Shown here: positions 53,826 to 62,866 of the stretch, piece after piece
Layout: every line of letters starts with the position of its first letter
Position numbering within the stretch: position 1 is the first letter of the stretch
Origin: Streptomyces ambofaciens ATCC 23877
Lineage (GTDB): Bacteria > Actinomycetota > Actinomycetes > Streptomycetales > Streptomycetaceae
Reading direction: 5' to 3'
Length of the DNA stretch: 64,000 nucleotides
NCBI RefSeq assembly: GCF_001267885.1
Contig: NZ_CP012382.1
Span: 2,219,001-2,283,000 of the forward strand
Notes under the pieces: generated by a model
Seen by the model: the letters and a program-made list of their open reading frames with translations, nothing else
What the model was told of the DNA's origin: nothing
Database searches by the model: none
Position numbers and translations under genes: made by a program

Positions 53826-54782
53826 TCACCCGATGGACTCCCTGATCCGCTGGGCTCCGCGCAGCCGGGCCGGCGCCGCCCGCCGGTTCTCGGCGATCTC
53901 CTGCTCGGTGGGAAGTTCGGCACCGCGCGTGAGGAGCTTGAGCCGGGGCGCGTAGCGTTCGGGCACGACCGGCAGTCCGGGGGGTGCGGTGTTCGCCGCG
54001 CCGGCCGCGAACACCTGCTTGACGAGCCGGTCCTCCAGGGAGTGGTACGACAGGACGGCGATCCGTCCGCCCACGTCGAGGGCCTCGACGGCGGCCGGGA
54101 CCGCCCGCTCCAGGACGGACAGCTCGCCGTTGACCTCGATGCGCAGGGCCTGGAAGGTGCGCTTGGCCGGGTTGCCGCCGGTGCGCTTGGCCGCCTGCGG
54201 CAGGGCGGCGCGGATCAGCTCCACGAGCCGTGCGCTGTTACTGAACGGCTCCTTGTCGCGCTCCCGCACGATCGCGGACACGATCCGCTTGGCCTGCTTC
54301 TCCTCGCCGTACGCCCGCAGGATGCGGACGAGTTCGCCCGGCGGGTAGGTGTTGAGGACCTCGGCGGCGCTCATGCCGGTCGTCTGGTCCATGCGCATGT
54401 CCAGCGGGGCGTCCTGGGCGTAGGCGAAACCGCGGTCCGCCTCGTCGAGCTGCATGGAGGAGACGCCGAGGTCGAACAGCACGCCCTGGACGCGCGGGAC
54501 GCCGAGGCGGTCCAGCACGTCGGGCAGTTCGTCGTACACGGCGTGCACCAGGGTGGCGCGCTCCCCGTACGGGGCGAGCCGCTCGCCGGACAGGCGCAGC
54601 GCCTCCTTGTCCCGGTCGAGGGCGACGAGGCGGGCGTCGGGGAAGCGGGTGAGGAGCGCCTCGCTGTGCCCGCCGAGTCCCAGCGTGCAGTCGACGACCA
54701 CGGCGCCCGGCTCCTGGAGGGCGGGCGCCAGCAGGTCCAGGCACCGCTGGAGCATCACCGGGACGTGTCGACTCTGGCTCAA
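53826..54782 (-). CDS. rsmH: 16S rRNA (cytosine-1402 N4) methyltransferase RsmH
   Basis: 318 aa, also called MraW. The SAM site is [46 protein letters not shown] and [14 protein letters not shown] are signature blocks. The start is TTG at 54782 ([11 protein letters not shown]), nine bases after GAGAGG. It is the first gene of the cell-wall cluster. No mraZ lies upstream in this window; a carbonic anhydrase gene is divergent instead. Confidence 0.96.
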   Translation of the reverse strand: MSQSRHVPVMLQRCLDLLAPALQEPGAVVVDCTLGLGGHSEALLTRFPDARLVALDRDKEALRLSGERLAPYGERATLVHAVYDELPDVLDRLGVPRVQGVLFDLGVSSMQLDEADRGFAYAQDAPLDMRMDQTTGMSAAEVLNTYPPGELVRILRAYGEEKQAKRIVSAIVRERDKEPFSNSARLVELIRAALPQAAKRTGGNPAKRTFQALRIEVNGELSVLERAVPAAVEALDVGGRIAVLSYHSLEDRLVKQVFAAGAANTAPPGLPVVPERYAPRLKLLTRGAELPTEQEIAENRRAAPARLRGAQRIRESIG

Positions 54783-55209
54783 GTGGGGCGGCCTCTCAGG
54801 TCCGGCACGGCGTCACGCACCGCCGGGTCCCCACCCGCTCGCTCGTGAAGGGGAGGCCTGCCGGCGCCGGAGGCGTCGGCCGGCCGGGAGCGGGAGGAGG
54901 CCGAGCCGTACGTACGCGCCGCGCACGTGGGGAGATCTGGCGGGACGTCGTCCAGGTCTCCGGGGTTTCAGTCCAGCAGGGAGAGCCTCGCCTCCCGCTT
55001 CGCGTCACTTTAGTCCACCGTGTCGCCCGGTCAATCAACCGGCCTGCGCGTCGCGGACGCGGGCGCACACGAATCGGCGCGAGGTGGCACTTCACCCGCA
55101 CGGATGCACCCGTGCGGGTCTGTGGGGTGGCTCACAACAAGCCGTGATGGCGTTCTTTGTCCCTCTTCACAGCGGGTCCGGAGCAAGGGTGACCAGTAAC
55201 GTCATGGTT
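54783..55209. other. Divergent intergenic region between rsmH and the carbonic anhydrase gene
   Basis: 427 bases without a supported gene. Short open frames exist on both strands, but they show no ribosome site and no family resemblance. The stretch 55010-55060 (CACTTTAGTCCACCGTGTCG and GGTCAATCAACC) is lower in GC and is a likely site for the promoter of the rsmH cluster. TAACGT at 55197-55202 could be the -10 of the carbonic anhydrase gene. Confidence 0.55.
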
Positions 55210-55758
55210 ATGACGACTTCTGCATCGATTCCCGCAGGCTCCGCGTCCGCCGCCACCGGCGACGGCTCCGTCACCGACCGCCTCGTCGAGGCGAACGCGC
55301 GGTACGCCACCGAGTTCGCCGACGCCGAACTGGCAGGCCGCCCCGCCCTGCAGGCCGCCGTCGTGGCCTGCATGGACGCGCGTCTGGACGTGACCGCCGC
55401 GCTCGGTCTGCGCAACGGCGACTGCCACGTCATCCGCAACGCCGGCGGCGCCGTCACCGACGACGTGATCCGCTCCCTCACCATCAGCCAGCGGGCGCTC
55501 GGCACCCGCAGCGTCATCCTCGTCCACCACACGGCGTGCGGCATGGAGACCCTCACCGAGGAGTTCCGGCACGAACTGGAGCTGGAGGTGGGCCAGCGCC
55601 CCGGCTGGGCGGTGGAGTCCTTCCGCGACGTCGACCAGGACGTACGGCAGTCCATCCAGCGGGTCAGGACCTCGCCCTTCCTGCCGCACACGGACGACGT
55701 ACGCGGCTTTGTCTACGACGTGAAGACCGGCCTGCTCCGCGAGGTCGACCCCGCCTGA
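55210..55758 (+). CDS. Beta-class carbonic anhydrase
   Basis: 182 aa. Zinc ligands and the dyad are visible: C54, D56 and R58 in VVACMDARLD, then H107 and C110 in LVHHTACGM. IRNAGGAVTDDVIRSL is the conserved strand-helix. It interconverts CO2 and bicarbonate. The length and short form match the small actinobacterial type. Two in-frame ATG codons (55204, 55210) exist. The second is exactly seven bases after a -10-like TAACGT and has no ribosome site, so a leaderless start is proposed. Confidence 0.93.
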   Translation: MTTSASIPAGSASAATGDGSVTDRLVEANARYATEFADAELAGRPALQAAVVACMDARLDVTAALGLRNGDCHVIRNAGGAVTDDVIRSLTISQRALGTRSVILVHHTACGMETLTEEFRHELELEVGQRPGWAVESFRDVDQDVRQSIQRVRTSPFLPHTDDVRGFVYDVKTGLLREVDPA

Positions 55759-55890
55759 CCAGTCGGCCCGGCCCGGCGACCCTCGCCGCCCAAGCGCCGC
55801 AAAGGCCGCAAGGCCTGACATATCGCGGCCAGTTGTCCACAGGCGAGTGACACGAATCGGTAACGGCGGCAAGAATGCGGGAAGTGATGT

Positions 55891-55912
55891 CGCGCGGAAC
55901 TTTTTCCGCGCG
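55891..55912. terminator. Hairpin after the carbonic anhydrase gene
   Basis: CGCGCGGAA pairs with TTCCGCGCG around a four-base CTTT loop, 133 bases after the stop. It may end that transcript or belong to the leader of the MoxR operon. Confidence 0.4.
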
Positions 55913-56016
55913 GTGTCCGTGATTCGGGGTGGGGTCGGTCCGCACTGCGGGGACGGCCCGGCAAGTTGGGGTAACCCCGCTTCCCAGGGAGCGCGGGAAA
56001 GGCCGAGGAGGGCCGG

Positions 56017-57054
56017 GTGACGACCTATGACGATCGAGCGAGCCTCACTGATCTGACCGCTGTGGTCGAGCGCGTACGCGGTTCGGTGGAGGACGTGATC
56101 GAGGGCAAGCCCGAGGTCGTACGGCTCTCCCTGACCGTGTTGCTCGCCGAGGGACACCTGTTGATCGAGGATGTCCCGGGCGTCGGCAAGACCATGCTGG
56201 CCAAGGCGCTGGCGCGGTCGATCGACTGCTCCGTGCGCCGGATCCAGTTCACGCCGGACCTGCTGCCCTCGGACATCACCGGGGTGTCCATCTGGGACCA
56301 GCAGCGCCGGGACTTCGAGTTCAAGCCGGGCGCCATCTTCGCGCAGGTGGTGATCGGCGACGAGATCAACCGCGCCTCGCCCAAGACCCAGTCCGCGCTG
56401 CTGGAGTCGATGGAGGAGCGCCAGGTCACCATCGACGGGCAGACCTACGAGCTGCCCAGCCCCTTCATGGTGGTGGCCACGCAGAACCCGGTCGAGATGG
56501 AGGGCACCTACCCGCTGCCGGAGGCCCAGCGCGACCGCTTCATGGCGCGGGTCTCCATCGGCTACCCGAGCCCGGAGGCCGAGCTCCAGATGCTCGACGT
56601 GCACGGCGGGGTGAATCCGCTGGACGACCTCCAGCCGGTGGCGCACGCGCACGAGATCCTCAAGCTGATCGAGGCCGTCCGGGGCGTCCACGTCGCGGAC
56701 CCGGTCCGGCGGTACGCGGTGGACCTGGTCGCCGCGACCCGCACCCACCCGGACCTGAGACTCGGCGCCTCGCCGCGCGCCACGCTGCATCTGCTGCGCG
56801 CGGCGAAGGCGTCCGCCGCCCTGAGCGGCCGGGAGTACGCGCTGCCGGACGACGTGCAGGCCCTCGCGGTCGCCGTCCTGGCCCACCGCCTGCTGCCCAC
56901 CGCCCAGGCCCAGCTCAACCGCCGCACCGCCGAGCAGGTCGTCCAGGAGATCCTGCAGCGCACTCCGGTGCCGGCGGCGCCCCAGCAGCAGACGGGCTTC
57001 GGCATGGGCCGCGGCGCGTCGGCGTACGGCCAGCAACCGCCGCGGAGGCTGTGA
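56017..57054 (+). CDS. MoxR-type AAA+ ATPase
   Basis: 345 aa. Walker A is in EDVPGVGKTMLAKAL and Walker B in VVIGDEINRASPKTQSALLESMEERQV. VVATQNPVEMEGTYPLPEAQRDRFM holds sensor 1 and the arginine finger region. MoxR ATPases act as chaperones for DUF58/VWA partners, and the DUF58 gene follows directly. GTG start at 56017, with GAGGAGGG upstream. A 258-base gap separates it from the carbonic anhydrase gene. Confidence 0.94.
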   Translation: MTTYDDRASLTDLTAVVERVRGSVEDVIEGKPEVVRLSLTVLLAEGHLLIEDVPGVGKTMLAKALARSIDCSVRRIQFTPDLLPSDITGVSIWDQQRRDFEFKPGAIFAQVVIGDEINRASPKTQSALLESMEERQVTIDGQTYELPSPFMVVATQNPVEMEGTYPLPEAQRDRFMARVSIGYPSPEAELQMLDVHGGVNPLDDLQPVAHAHEILKLIEAVRGVHVADPVRRYAVDLVAATRTHPDLRLGASPRATLHLLRAAKASAALSGREYALPDDVQALAVAVLAHRLLPTAQAQLNRRTAEQVVQEILQRTPVPAAPQQQTGFGMGRGASAYGQQPPRRL

Positions 57055-58418
57055 TGGACGCCGGGGGGACGGACCGGTCGGAGGACGACCGGGGCGAGGG
57101 CGGCGGCATCCGCACCGCCCTGACCGGTCTGACCACCCGCGGGCGTTCCTTCCTGGCCGCCGGCATCGCCGCCGCGGTCTGCGCCTACGTCCTCGGACAG
57201 AGCGACCTGCTGCGGGTCGGACTGCTGCTGAGCGTGCTGCCCCTGGTCTGCGCGACGGTGCTCTACCGCACCCGCTACCGGGTGGCGGGCAGCCGCCGGC
57301 TCTCCCCGGGGCGGGTGCCCGCGGGCAGCGAGGCCCGGGTCCATCTGCGCGTCGACAACGTCTCGCGGCTGCCCACCGGTCTGCTGATGCTCCAGGACCG
57401 CGTCCCCTACGTACTGGGGCCGCGCCCCCGCTTCGTCCTCGACCGGGTGGAGCCCGGCGGCCGCCGCGAGGTGTCCTACCGGGTCCGCTCGGACCTGCGC
57501 GGGCGCTACCCGCTGGGCCCGCTGCAACTGCGCCTGACCGATCCCTTCGGGCTGTGCGAGCTGACCCGCTCCTTCTCCACGTACGACACCCTGACCGTCA
57601 TCCCGCGTGTGGAGGCGCTGCCGCCGGTGCGGCTGAGCGGGGAGGCGAGGGGGTACGGCGAGGGCCGGCAGCGCTCGCTGGCACTGGCGGGCGACGACGA
57701 CGTGATCCCGCGCGGGTACCGCTACGGCGACGACCTGCGCCGCGTGCACTGGCGCTCCACCGCGCGCTACGGCGAGCTCATGGTGCGCCGCGAGGAGCAG
57801 CCCCAACGAGCCCGCTGCACGGTGCTCCTTGACACCCGGGGCCTGGCCTACGAGGGCGCGGGCCCCGACTCCGCCTTCGAATGGGCGGTTTCGGGCGCGG
57901 CCTCCGTGCTGGTGCACATGCTGGAGCGGGGCTTCTCCGTCCGGCTGCTGACGGACACCGGCAACTCGGTGCCCGGCGAGGGGGCCGACGGCTTCGCGGG
58001 CGCGAGCCAGGGCACGGCCGACGCGGCCGGGCTGATGATGGACACCCTCGCCGTGATCGACCACTCCGACGGCACGGGCCTGTCCCGCGCCTACGACGTG
58101 CTGCGCGGCGGGAACGAGGGGCTGCTGGTGGCGTTCTTCGGCGATCTGGACGAGGAACAGGCCACGGTGGCGGCCAAGATGCGGCAGCGCAGCGGTGGTG
58201 CCGTCGCCTTCGTCCTGGACGGCGGGGCCTGGGAGCGGGAGTCGCCCGCGGTCCCCGGCCCGGCGGACGGGGGCGGGGAGCGGCTGCGGATGCTGCGTGA
58301 GGCGGGCTGGACCGCCGTGGGCGTCCCGCGGGGCGCCCCCCTGGAGGAAGTGTGGCGCCTGGCGGACCGCGAGCGCAGCGGCCTCACGGCGGCGAGCGGC
58401 GGGGAGGGCACGGGATGA
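57051..58418 (+). CDS. DUF58 domain protein, MoxR partner
   Basis: 455 aa. Two membrane helices lie at ~35-75 (LAAGIAAAVCAYVLGQ and LLLSVLPLVCATVLY). A beta-rich domain follows, then the DUF58 signature RGYRYGDDLRRVHWRSTARYGELMVRREEQ with a VWA-like fold after it. It belongs to the MoxR/DUF58/transglutaminase operon type of unknown envelope role. GTG at 57051 overlaps the moxR stop (GTGA), with ATG one codon later. Confidence 0.92.
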   Translation: MMDAGGTDRSEDDRGEGGGIRTALTGLTTRGRSFLAAGIAAAVCAYVLGQSDLLRVGLLLSVLPLVCATVLYRTRYRVAGSRRLSPGRVPAGSEARVHLRVDNVSRLPTGLLMLQDRVPYVLGPRPRFVLDRVEPGGRREVSYRVRSDLRGRYPLGPLQLRLTDPFGLCELTRSFSTYDTLTVIPRVEALPPVRLSGEARGYGEGRQRSLALAGDDDVIPRGYRYGDDLRRVHWRSTARYGELMVRREEQPQRARCTVLLDTRGLAYEGAGPDSAFEWAVSGAASVLVHMLERGFSVRLLTDTGNSVPGEGADGFAGASQGTADAAGLMMDTLAVIDHSDGTGLSRAYDVLRGGNEGLLVAFFGDLDEEQATVAAKMRQRSGGAVAFVLDGGAWERESPAVPGPADGGGERLRMLREAGWTAVGVPRGAPLEEVWRLADRERSGLTAASGGEGTG

Positions 58419-58528
58419 ACGGACCGGCGCTGTACACGGGGCCCGGCGGGCCCGACCGGCACCGGGGGCGGACACGCCCCGGTCGCCCCGGTCGCGGGAC
58501 AGCCGCCGGTGAGGAGGGTTCGCGATGA
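58415..58528 (+). CDS. Possible 37-aa linker ORF between DUF58 and transglutaminase genes
   Basis: ATG at 58415 overlaps the DUF58 stop (ATGA). The TGA at 58526-58528 overlaps the ATG of the next gene (ATGA again), so this frame exactly bridges a 106-base gap. The product is arginine-, glycine- and proline-rich (MNGPALYTGPGG...GEEGSR) with no domain. About 78% of third codon positions are G/C, somewhat below the neighbours. It may be a real small protein, or only a reading frame that carries ribosomes to the next start. Confidence 0.35.
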   Translation: MNGPALYTGPGGPDRHRGRTRPGRPGRGTAAGEEGSR

Positions 58529-60915
58529 GCGGGCGGGCTCGGCTGGCCCTGTGCGCGTGGGCGGCCACGCTGATGACGGCGTGCGCGATGCTGCCCCTGG
58601 TCGATCCGGCCACCTGGATCCTGCAGGCCGCGTTCCTCCTGGCGGTCCAGTCCGGGGTGGGCGCGGTGGCGCGCCGGGTGCCGCTGGCCCGGCCGCTGAC
58701 CGTCGCCGCGCAGGCCGTGGTCACGCTGCTGCTCCTGACGCTGGTCTTCGCCCGGCAGCAGGCGCTCGCCGGGCTGGTCCCCGGCCCGCAGGCCTTCCAG
58801 CGCTTCGCCGACCTGCTGCAACAGGGGGGCGACGACATCGCGCGGTACGCGATCCCGGCGCCGCTGGGGTCCGACGGCATCCGGCTGATGCTGGTCGGCG
58901 GGGTCCTGGTGATCGGGCTGCTGGTGGACACCCTCGCGGTGACCTTCCGCAGCGCCGCCCCGGCGGGGCTGCCGCTGCTCGCGCTCTACTCGGTGGCCGC
59001 GGGGCTGTCCGAGGGCGGCACGGACTGGCTGTGGTTCCTGGTCGCCGCGGCCGGCTATCTGATGCTGCTGCTGGCCGAGGGACGCGACCGGCTCGCGCAG
59101 TGGGGCCGGGTCTTCGGCGGCGCACCGAGGACGCCGGGCGGGGAGCCGAGCGGGGCGGTCGCTCCGGTCCGCACGGGGCGGCGCATCGGCGCCTTCGCGC
59201 TGGGCATCGCCCTGGTGGTGCCGCTCGCCCTGCCCGCGATGGACGGCGGGCTGCTGGACAGCGCGAGGTCGGGCGTCGGCGACGGCACCGGGGGCGGGGG
59301 CACGATCTCCGCGGTGAACCCCCTGGTCTCCCTGCGTGACAGCCTCAACGTCGACGAGAACCGCCAGGTCCTCTCCGTCGACACCGACTCGAACGACATA
59401 GCGAACCTGTACCTGCGCATCGTGTCCCTGGACGACTTCGACGGCACCACGTGGAAGCCCTCCAAGCGGCACATCACCGCCGTGCCGAACGGTGCCTTCC
59501 CGACGCCGGTCGGCCTCGGCCCCGACATCGAGCGTGCGGAGACCCGGGCCACCATCTCGGCCGCGGACTGGTACGCCCAGGACTGGCTGCCGATGCCGTA
59601 CCCGCCGAGCGGCGTCCGGGTCGCCGGCAACTGGCGCTACGAACCCGTCGGCATGACACTGGTCGGCGACCACGGCCAGAACACACGCGGGCTGACGTAC
59701 GAGGTGCGGAGCCTGAGCGTGCGGCCGACGGCGGACCAGCTCGCCGCGGCACCGCAGCCGCCGGGTGCCCTGAAGCGGGAGTACACGGAGCTGCCGGACT
59801 CCTTGCCGGAGGTGGTCTCCCAGACCGCCCGACAGGTCACGGCCGGCGCGGCGAACCCCTATGAGCAGGCGGTCCGGCTCCAGGAGTACTTCGCGGTCAA
59901 CGGCGGTTTCGAGTACGACACCCAGGTGAAGGTCGGCAGCGGTTCGGAGGCGATCGCCCGCTTCCTGAAGGACAAGCAGGGCTTCTGCGTCCACTTCTCC
60001 TTCGCCATGGCCGCCATGGCCCGCTCCCTGGGCATTCCGGCCAGGGTCGCGGTCGGCTTCGCACCGGGGTCCCCGCAGGCGGACGGCTCGGTGTCGGTGG
60101 GGCTGCGGGACGCGCACGCCTGGCCCGAGGTGTACTTCGAGGGCGTGGGCTGGACCCGCTTCGAGCCCACACCGACCCGTGGCTCGACTCCCTCGTACAC
60201 CCTGACGGACACGCCGGACAGCTCGGTCCCGGACCCCGCGCTGCCGTCCCGGGACGCGCGGACGGAGCCGTCGGCGGCACCCTCGGTGAGCGAGTCCTGC
60301 TCGGCCCAGGACAAGAAGCTGGAGGCCTGTGCGAGCGAGTCCGCGGCGGCGGCGCCGGTCACGGGCGGCAGCGGACCGAAGTGGTACGCGGTGCTGGCCT
60401 GGGTCCTGGGCGGGCTCGCGGTGCTGCTGGTCCCGCTGGCACCGATGCTGTGGCGGATGCGCACCCGCGCGGTGCGGCTGGGGGCGCACGGCCGTGGCGA
60501 GGCGGACGCGGGGCCGCACACCCTGGCGGTCTGGCAGGAGCTGACCGACACGGCGTGGGACTTCGGGATCCTGCCGGAGGAGTCGCAGACGCCGCGCAGG
60601 GCGGCGGCCCGCATCGTCCGGCTCGGGCAGCTCGATCCGGCGGCCGCGGCGTCGGTGCACCGGGTGGCGGACGCCGTGGAGCAGGCTCTCTACGCGCCCC
60701 GCCCGCGCCTGACGTCGGGTCTCACGGAGGACGTGCGCCGGGCGGAGGCCGGCCTGCGGGCCGGGGTCGGCCGTGCCACACGGCTGCGCGCACGGTTCGC
60801 CCCGCGTTCGACCGTACGGGTGGTGTGGGCGGCGTCGGCCTGGTGGACGGCGTCGAAGCGGCGGGTCGCGGCGGTCCGGCCGACGCTGCGGAAGGCGCCG
60901 GGACAGCAGGGCTGA
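58525..60915 (+). CDS. Transglutaminase-like membrane protein
   Basis: 796 aa. Five to six N-terminal helices (to ~residue 240) form the DUF3488-type membrane part. The extracytoplasmic transglutaminase-like domain has C488 in DKQGFCVHFSFAMAAMARSLGIPARVAVGF and H531 in LRDAHAWPEVYFEGVGWTRFEPTP. Another helix at ~620-640 (VLAWVLGGLAVLLVPLAPML) precedes a C-terminal DUF4129-like helical domain. It is the third member of the MoxR operon and probably modifies or cleaves an envelope protein. Its stop lies inside a 25-bp tandem duplication. Confidence 0.92.
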   Translation: MSGRARLALCAWAATLMTACAMLPLVDPATWILQAAFLLAVQSGVGAVARRVPLARPLTVAAQAVVTLLLLTLVFARQQALAGLVPGPQAFQRFADLLQQGGDDIARYAIPAPLGSDGIRLMLVGGVLVIGLLVDTLAVTFRSAAPAGLPLLALYSVAAGLSEGGTDWLWFLVAAAGYLMLLLAEGRDRLAQWGRVFGGAPRTPGGEPSGAVAPVRTGRRIGAFALGIALVVPLALPAMDGGLLDSARSGVGDGTGGGGTISAVNPLVSLRDSLNVDENRQVLSVDTDSNDIANLYLRIVSLDDFDGTTWKPSKRHITAVPNGAFPTPVGLGPDIERAETRATISAADWYAQDWLPMPYPPSGVRVAGNWRYEPVGMTLVGDHGQNTRGLTYEVRSLSVRPTADQLAAAPQPPGALKREYTELPDSLPEVVSQTARQVTAGAANPYEQAVRLQEYFAVNGGFEYDTQVKVGSGSEAIARFLKDKQGFCVHFSFAMAAMARSLGIPARVAVGFAPGSPQADGSVSVGLRDAHAWPEVYFEGVGWTRFEPTPTRGSTPSYTLTDTPDSSVPDPALPSRDARTEPSAAPSVSESCSAQDKKLEACASESAAAAPVTGGSGPKWYAVLAWVLGGLAVLLVPLAPMLWRMRTRAVRLGAHGRGEADAGPHTLAVWQELTDTAWDFGILPEESQTPRRAAARIVRLGQLDPAAAASVHRVADAVEQALYAPRPRLTSGLTEDVRRAEAGLRAGVGRATRLRARFAPRSTVRVVWAASAWWTASKRRVAAVRPTLRKAPGQQG

Positions 60916-60955
60916 GTTGTCGGCCCGTGCGCAGGGCTGAGTTGTCGGCCCGTGC
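60906..60955. repeat. Perfect 25-bp tandem duplication over a stop codon
   Basis: The 25 bases at 60906-60930, starting GCAGGGCTGAGTTGTCGGCC, are repeated without change at 60931-60955. The TGA of the transglutaminase gene (60913-60915) is in the first copy. The rest of the 243-base interval to 61159 is GC-rich and gene-free apart from the terminator. Confidence 0.9.
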
Positions 60956-61088
60956 GGCGCGGTGTGTGCCGGGCGGGCCACGGCAGAGCGGGGGCCACGC
61001 GGCAGCGCGGCCCCCTGGCTCGTCGGGCGGGTGCGGCACGGCCCGGACCCCACGGGTACGCGCGGGCGCCCGGGGCGCCCGCGGGTAC

Positions 61089-61130
61089 GCGTGAGGGGGT
61101 GACCACCGATCGGTGGTCACCCCCTCACGC
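61089..61130. terminator. 42-bp perfect palindrome, bidirectional terminator
   Basis: The arm GCGTGAGGGGGTGACCACCGA is followed directly by its exact complement, centred at 61109/61110. It separates the convergent transglutaminase and DUF3040 genes, and either transcript would form a hairpin of up to 21 bp. Confidence 0.85.
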
Positions 61131-61158
61131 GGATGTCCTGGTGGAGCGGCCGCCTGGA

Positions 61159-61560
61159 CTACTGGCCGCCCTGCTGCTCGTCACGGCGCCGCTGCCAGCG
61201 CTCGTCGATGCGGTCCATCATGGAGCGTTTTTGACGCCCCTGACGGCGTGTCTGTGGTCCGGCACCGGCGGCGGGCTGCTCACCCGGCTTCGGGGCCTTG
61301 CGCCAGCCGGTCACGGCGAGGACCGCACAACCCAGCATGACGAGGAAGCCCACCACGCTGAGCCAGACCTGCTGGGCGACCATACCGGCCATGAGGAGCG
61401 CAATACCTACGAGGAAGCCCGCGACCGCCTGGTAGACCCGTCGCCGGGTGTACGTACGCAGCCCGCTTCCCTCGAGCGCTGTCGCGAACTTGGGATCTTC
61501 GGCGTACAGCGCTCGCTCCATCTGCTCGAGCATGCGCTGCTCGTGCTCCGAGAGCGGCAC
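61159..61560 (-). CDS. DUF3040 membrane protein
   Basis: 133 aa. The N-terminal helix MPLSEHEQRMLEQMERALYAEDPKFA is the signature of DUF3040. Two membrane helices follow (~43-62 AVAGFLVGIALLMAGMVAQQ and ~66-84). The tail is basic. The family is restricted to actinobacteria and its role is unknown. GTG start at 61560. The 276 bases upstream to the methyltransferase gene hold no gene and are moderately AT-richer, including TTGGCCAA near 61660. Confidence 0.92.
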   Translation of the reverse strand: MPLSEHEQRMLEQMERALYAEDPKFATALEGSGLRTYTRRRVYQAVAGFLVGIALLMAGMVAQQVWLSVVGFLVMLGCAVLAVTGWRKAPKPGEQPAAGAGPQTRRQGRQKRSMMDRIDERWQRRRDEQQGGQ

Positions 61561-61836
61561 GGAGTCCTCCTCATCGTGCAGTCGCCGGGGCGACCCGGGG
61601 GGTCCCTTCAGGATAGGCAGGGAATCGCCCCCGTGAAACCCGCCCCATTACGCCAATTGGCCAACCGGTCTCCGTCATGGCCGTGCCGGTCGCTGAAGTT
61701 TCCATTCCCCAGCGGCCGACCCGTCATGCCGGGCGGTCTCCCTCGATCATACGGCGACTGGCCCCCGTTCGGGGGGCCTGTGGCGTACTCCATCTGCAGT
61801 CGCGGCCCTGATCAGCGGCTTACCCCACGGGGCGGC

Positions 61837-62664
61837 TCAGGTCTCCTGGGTCCCTCGGGTCTCACCGAGCACATGCAGCTGGGTGGCCACAGAATGGAAG
61901 GCGGCGAGTTCGGCCGCCGCGGCCTCCAGCTTCAGCAGGGCGTCCATGGCGCCGGGCTCGGTGTCCACCAGCACCCCGGGAACGAGGTCGGCGAAGACCC
62001 GCACGCCGTGCACGGCGCCGATCCGCAGCCCCGCGGCCTCGACCAGTCCGGTGAGCTGTTCGGCGGTGAACCGGCGGGGCACGGGATCACCCGAGCCCCA
62101 GCGGCCGTTCGGGTCGTCGAGGGCCTGGCGGGCCTCCGCGAAGTGCCCGGCGAGGGCGCGCGCGAGCACGGCACCGCCGAGCCCCGCGGCGAGCAGACTG
62201 AGGACGCCCTCGGCGCGCAGGGCGGCGACGGCGTTGCGGACGCCCTCGGCGGGGTCGTCCACGTACTCCAGGACGCCGTGGCAGAGCACCACGTCGTAGC
62301 CGCCGCGCTCGGCCACGTCGAAGAGGCCGTGGACGTCTCCCTGGACGCCTCGCACCCGGTCGGCGACGTCGGCCTCGGCGGCGCGGCGCTCCAGCGCGAA
62401 CAGGGCGTTGGGGCTCGGGTCGACGACGGTGACGCGGTGGCCGAGGCGGGCCGCCGGCACCGCGAAGTTGCCGCTGCCGCCGCCGGTGTCCAGGACGTCC
62501 AGCGCCTGGCGCCCCGTGGCCTTGACCCGGCGGTCGAGGGCGTCCTGGAGGACGTCCCAGACCACGGCGGTGCGGAGGGCGGCGCGGGAACGCGAGGGCT
62601 CGGAGCGCGGCGACGCCGGGTGCGGGCGGTGGGGGGAGACGGGCGGGCGCATCGGGTCCGACAC
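61837..62664 (-). CDS. SAM-dependent methyltransferase (class I)
   Basis: 275 aa. Motif I is LDVLDTGGGSGNFAVPAARLGHRVTVVDPSPNA, with the acidic VVDPS end binding SAM. GYDVVLCHGVLEYVDDPAEGVRNA is motif II. FTAEQLTGLVEAAGLRIGAVHGVRVFADL is the C-terminal part typical of SmtA/UbiE-like enzymes. The substrate is unknown. The HEPN gene lies 202 bases upstream on the same strand. GTG start at 62664. Confidence 0.92.
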   Translation of the reverse strand: MSDPMRPPVSPHRPHPASPRSEPSRSRAALRTAVVWDVLQDALDRRVKATGRQALDVLDTGGGSGNFAVPAARLGHRVTVVDPSPNALFALERRAAEADVADRVRGVQGDVHGLFDVAERGGYDVVLCHGVLEYVDDPAEGVRNAVAALRAEGVLSLLAAGLGGAVLARALAGHFAEARQALDDPNGRWGSGDPVPRRFTAEQLTGLVEAAGLRIGAVHGVRVFADLVPGVLVDTEPGAMDALLKLEAAAAELAAFHSVATQLHVLGETRGTQET

Positions 62665-62866
62665 GGCAGTTGACTCCTCGGCGCGGCACCGCCTCGGGCA
62701 CGGGCGGAGCGAACGGGCTGCCGCCCCGGCCCGGTGCGGGAAGGGGCAGGCTTCAGGCTTCTCCCACCCTATTGCCTCCGGTGCGCCGGCCGATCACCCC
62801 CGTGCCGCCGTCCCGCAGCCGCTCACCCCGCGGCCCCCGGTGCTCACCCCCGCGGCTCCCGGGCGC

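Noticed and set aside
54796..55101. 101-codon minus-strand frame upstream of rsmH
   Set aside because: Arg/Pro-rich composition, no ribosome site and no recognisable domain. It looks like chance openness in a promoter region.
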